A stretch of DNA of 64,000 bases from assembly GCA_015060535.1 (NCBI GenBank), contig SUYH01000017.1, forward strand, positions 1-64,000. The letters run 5' to 3'. The first letter of the stretch is position 1. Every line of letters starts with the position of its first letter. Below, piece by piece: positions 61,123-64,000 of the stretch. Origin of the DNA: Prevotella sp. GTDB taxonomy: Bacteria > Bacteroidota > Bacteroidia > Bacteroidales > Bacteroidaceae. A program made the position numbers and the translations under genes. The notes under the pieces were generated by a model. The model ran no database searches. It was not told the DNA's origin and was given only the letters and a program-made list of their open reading frames with translations.

Positions 61123-62448
61123 ATGGATATCCAGAAGATTCTGAATAAGCTCCGCATTACCGAACTCAATGAAATGCAGCAACACGCCGCTGAAGCCCTG
61201 CTGGGCTCCGACGGTGATGTTGTTTTACTCTCCCCTACCGGATCGGGCAAGACGCTGGCCTATCTGCTCCCCTTGGTTCAGCTCGTCAGCGCTGATAGCG
61301 ACGAGGTGCAAGCTCTCGTGGTGACTCCGGGTCGCGAGTTGGCGCTCCAGTCAGACACCGTGCTGAAGGACATGGGTTGCGGACTGCGCTCCATGGCCTG
61401 CTATGGCGGACGTCCTACGATGGACGAGCACCGTCAGCTGAAGGACGTCAAGCCCCATATCGTGTTTGGCACCCCAGGTCGTCTGAACGACCATTTGGAC
61501 AAGCAGAACATCTCGCCCTACGCCATCCGTTACCTCATCATCGACGAGTTCGACAAGTGTCTCGAGATGGGCTTCCAGGCCGAGATGCAGAAGCTGCTCA
61601 AGTCGCTGCCGGGATTGCAGCGTCGCGTCCTGCTCTCTGCCACCAATGCCGAGGAGATACCCCAGTTCGTCAACATGTCGAAGAAGGGCACGCTCATCGA
61701 CTTCCTGTCTGAAGAGCAGCAGACCTCTGAGCGCGTCACCCTGTACGAGGTGCACAGCCCTGAGAAGGACAAGTTGTCTACACTACGTCAGTTGCTGTTG
61801 GGCTTTGGCGACGAGAGCACCATCGTGTTCCTGAACTATCGCAATGCGGTGGAGCGTGTCAGCGACTATCTGAAGGAGGAAGGGTTCACCATCAGCAGTT
61901 TCCATGGCGGACTGGACCAGCGCCAGCGCGAAGACCAGCTCTACCGTTTCTCTAACGGCTCAGCCAACGTACTCGTAGCCACCGACTTAGCTTCGCGTGG
62001 CCTCGATATCCCCAACATCCAGAACATCATCCACTACCACCTGCCTGAGAGCCAGGAGGGCTATATCCATCGCGTGGGCCGTACTGCCCGTTGGGACGCC
62101 ACAGGCCGCACCTTCTTCATCCTCAGCGCAGGCGAGGCCATCCCCTCCTACGTCGAAGGCGAAGCCGTCCCGTACGCTGAGGTATTTCCTCAACCTACGG
62201 AACCAGCCCTCCCCAAAATGGCCACCCTCTACCTCGGCAAGGGCAAGAAGGACAAGATATCCAAGGGCGACATCGTGGGATTCCTCTGCAAGAAGGGAGG
62301 TCTGACTACCGACGAGATTGGTCGCATCGACGTCAAGGACCGCTATGCCTACGTCGCCATCCGTCGCGAGAAACTGAAACAGGTGCTGCAACTGACTCAG
62401 GGCGAGAAAATCAAGGGCATCAAAACGGTGATTGAACCCGTGCGATGA
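61123..62448 (+). CDS. DEAD-box RNA helicase, DbpA-like C-terminus
   Basis: This 441-residue helicase has motif I PTGSGKT (40s), Ib TPGR, motif II reading DEFD in place of DEAD, motif III SAT, then the second RecA domain with HRVGRTAR. A C-terminal RNA-binding domain (about 365-441; GKGKKDKISKGDIVGFL) resembles DbpA, which helps assemble the large ribosomal subunit. It lies 21 nt after the OmpH-like gene. Confidence 0.9.
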   Translation: MDIQKILNKLRITELNEMQQHAAEALLGSDGDVVLLSPTGSGKTLAYLLPLVQLVSADSDEVQALVVTPGRELALQSDTVLKDMGCGLRSMACYGGRPTMDEHRQLKDVKPHIVFGTPGRLNDHLDKQNISPYAIRYLIIDEFDKCLEMGFQAEMQKLLKSLPGLQRRVLLSATNAEEIPQFVNMSKKGTLIDFLSEEQQTSERVTLYEVHSPEKDKLSTLRQLLLGFGDESTIVFLNYRNAVERVSDYLKEEGFTISSFHGGLDQRQREDQLYRFSNGSANVLVATDLASRGLDIPNIQNIIHYHLPESQEGYIHRVGRTARWDATGRTFFILSAGEAIPSYVEGEAVPYAEVFPQPTEPALPKMATLYLGKGKKDKISKGDIVGFLCKKGGLTTDEIGRIDVKDRYAYVAIRREKLKQVLQLTQGEKIKGIKTVIEPVR

Positions 62449-62514
62449 TTTTGCAACACCGACTTGACAAAAAGAAAGAAAAACCATCAAAATACTGAAT
62501 TATTGCACGAATTA

Positions 62515-62546
62515 TTTGCCCAATTCAAATAAAAAGTGTAACTTCG
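62515..62546 (+). promoter_or_regulatory. Promoter of serC
   Basis: TTTG (62515-62518), 20 nt, TAACTTCG (62539-62546), one mismatch. About 51 nt before the ATG. Confidence 0.75.
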
Positions 62547-62597
62547 CAGCGTTTTAAACGAACAAGAACATATACACATTATTAAAATAACATCAAA

Positions 62598-63665
62598 ATG
62601 AAGAAGTACAACTTTAACGCCGGTCCCTCGATGCTTCCCCGCGAAGTGATTGAGAAGACCGCTCAACAGTGTCTTGATTTCAATGGTTCTGGTCTCTCTC
62701 TGATGGAGATCAGCCACCGTGCTAAGGACTTCCAGCCCGTTGTCGACGAGGCTGTAGCACTCGTCAAGGAGTTGCTTTCCATTCCTGAGGGTTACTCTGT
62801 TATCTTCCTCGGTGGTGGTGCTTCTCTGGAGTTCTGTATGATTCCCTACAATTTCCTGATCAAGAAGGCTGCCTACCTGAACACTGGTGTTTGGGCTAAG
62901 AAAGCCATGAAGGAAGCTAAGTTGTTTGGTGAGGTAGTAGAGGTGGCTTCTTCAGCTGATGCCAACTATACCTTCATCCCCAAGGATTGGAGCGTTCCTG
63001 CCGACTGCGACTATCTGCACATCACCACCAACAACACCATCTACGGTACTGAGATCCGCAAGGACCTCGACGTTCCTGTTCGTCTGATTGCCGATATGTC
63101 GTCTGACATCTTCTCTCGTCCTATCGACGTTGCTAAGTACGATGCCATCTACGCTGGTGCTCAGAAGAACCTGGCTATGGCTGGTGTGACCATCGTCATC
63201 GTGAAGGACGACGCTCTGGGCCGTGCTCCTCGCGAGATTCCTACCATGCTCGACTATCGCACTCACGTCGAGAAGGGCTCGATGTTCAACACACCTCCTG
63301 TAGTGCCCATCTACAGTGCTCTTGAGACCCTCCGCTGGATCAAGCGCAATGGTGGCGTAGAGGCTATGGACAAGCTGGCTCAGCAGCGTGCCGAGATCGT
63401 TTATGGCGAGATCGACCGCAACAAGATGTTCCGTGGTACTGCCAACGTTGAGGACCGTTCAGTAATGAACCTCTGCTTCGTGATGGCCGACGAGTACAAG
63501 GAGCTGGAGAAGGACTTCCTCGACTTCGCTACTTCGAAGGGCATGGTTGGCGTGAAGGGTCACCGTTCAGTAGGTGGTTTCCGCGCTTCCTGCTACAACG
63601 CCCAGACCATCGAAGGCTGCAACGCCCTCGTAGCATGCATGAAGGAATTTGAGGCTAATCATTGA
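62598..63665 (+). CDS. serC: Phosphoserine aminotransferase
   Basis: This 355-residue PLP enzyme converts 3-phosphohydroxypyruvate to phosphoserine (serine and possibly pyridoxine synthesis). FNAGPSMLP start, [15 protein letters not shown] and [14 protein letters not shown] (the Lys carries PLP), and [15 protein letters not shown] are typical. Highly biased codon use indicates strong expression. The last His codon and stop come from the first CATTGAC unit of the following repeat. serA, a common partner, does not follow directly. Confidence 0.97.
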   Translation: MKKYNFNAGPSMLPREVIEKTAQQCLDFNGSGLSLMEISHRAKDFQPVVDEAVALVKELLSIPEGYSVIFLGGGASLEFCMIPYNFLIKKAAYLNTGVWAKKAMKEAKLFGEVVEVASSADANYTFIPKDWSVPADCDYLHITTNNTIYGTEIRKDLDVPVRLIADMSSDIFSRPIDVAKYDAIYAGAQKNLAMAGVTIVIVKDDALGRAPREIPTMLDYRTHVEKGSMFNTPPVVPIYSALETLRWIKRNGGVEAMDKLAQQRAEIVYGEIDRNKMFRGTANVEDRSVMNLCFVMADEYKELEKDFLDFATSKGMVGVKGHRSVGGFRASCYNAQTIEGCNALVACMKEFEANH

Positions 63666-63694
63666 CCATTGACCATTGAACATTGACCATTATG
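63660..63694 (+). repeat. 7-bp repeat joining the serC stop and the S23 gene start
   Basis: CATTGAC, CATTGAC, CATTGAA, CATTGAC, CATTATG: it contains the serC TGA at 63663-63665 and the ATG of the next gene at 63692-63694. Confidence 0.85.
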
Positions 63695-64000
63695 AAGGCA
63701 GACAATCAAGTGCTGATTGACAGTAAAGCTTTCGCTCTTCGGATCATTAGGTTATATAATTATCTGAGAGAAGAAAAACAGGTTTATGTCCTGTCAAAGC
63801 AAGTGCTGAGAAGCGGTACAAGTATTGGAGCTAATATTCGTGAAAGTGTCAATGCTCAAAGTCGAATGGATTTTATTAACAAATTAAATATTGCTCTAAA
63901 GGAAGCAAATGAAACTGAATATTGGCTGGAGTTGCTCCATGAGTCGGACTATTTGGATGATAAGCAATTTGAATCTATGTACAATGATTGTGGCAAAATC
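63692..64000 (+). CDS. Four-helix bundle protein (S23 / 23S rRNA intervening-sequence type), 3' truncated
   Basis: 103 codons are visible up to the window edge, with no stop. LSKQVLRSGTSIGANIRES and ALKEANETEYWLELL are the conserved S23 segments: an RSGTSI(G/A)ANI motif and a Glu/Ala helix. Such proteins are found encoded in the intervening sequences of 23S rRNA and also as free genes in Bacteroidetes; their function is unclear. More A/T-rich than serC, so probably acquired. The repeat at its start marks the junction with serC. Confidence 0.88.
   Translation, partial: MKADNQVLIDSKAFALRIIRLYNYLREEKQVYVLSKQVLRSGTSIGANIRESVNAQSRMDFINKLNIALKEANETEYWLELLHESDYLDDKQFESMYNDCGKI

Overview
The window reads as chromosomal DNA of a gut or rumen Bacteroidales, most likely Prevotella or a close relative. 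Four things support this: promoters of the Bacteroidetes type (TTTG, about 19-21 nt, TAnnTTTG) upstream of many genes; few Shine-Dalgarno sites; a smalltalk microprotein behind a Gly-rich protein tail; and methylmalonyl-CoA mutase with sodium-pump decarboxylase subunits, as in succinate/propionate-forming Bacteroidales. No rRNA, tRNA, CRISPR array, phage or insertion sequence was found.

Layout. 0-5 kb: end of a probable HU-like protein, smalltalk, a CobW-type metal GTPase, pgk, a DUF3298-type lipoprotein and a small outer-membrane-type protein. 5-10 kb: an overlapping sugar-oxidation operon (aldo/keto reductase, amidohydrolase, zinc alcohol dehydrogenase) ending in a GH97 glycosidase, followed by a secreted nuclease. 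10.9-18.8 kb: an EF-G paralogue without the catalytic switch II histidine, hemW, and a cobalamin methyl-transfer locus (a UroD-like/homocysteine methyltransferase/B12-binding fusion facing a MetH-activation-like gene and a second UroD-family gene). 18.9-32.9 kb: a tightly coupled glycan operon (two parallel beta-helix proteins, GH31, sodium:sugar symporter, PreA-like reductase, GH127, GH78-like enzyme), converging on an aldose epimerase preceded by a 27-residue membrane microprotein.

33-41 kb: a DUF4890-type periplasmic protein, an M13 peptidase and a P-loop/CYTH-like protein, then a 907-nt intergenic region with three kinds of repeats and a predicted free-standing, almost fully folded RNA that resembles 6S RNA in outline. 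It leads into an A/T-rich accessory module: a lipoprotein, a membrane-anchored agmatine-deiminase-like enzyme, a secreted protein and a kinase-like protein. 41-54.5 kb: KDG kinase, a flavin reductase with mutB and mutA, an AspT/YidE-type transporter, and the gamma, biotin-carrier and beta subunits of a Na+-translocating decarboxylase (no alpha subunit or epimerase here), then an MFS transporter, panB and a HAD phosphatase. 54.6-64 kb: a RelA-type ppGpp synthetase, L,D-transpeptidase, dipeptidase, OmpH/Skp-like protein, DEAD-box helicase, serC and a truncated four-helix-bundle (S23) gene.

One pattern recurs across the window. Tandem repeats with a 7-bp period, and different sequences at different sites, sit between stop and start codons, sometimes supplying both. 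In two glycan genes the same kind of repeat lies inside the reading frame, and a 9-bp version forms the linker of the B12 fusion protein.
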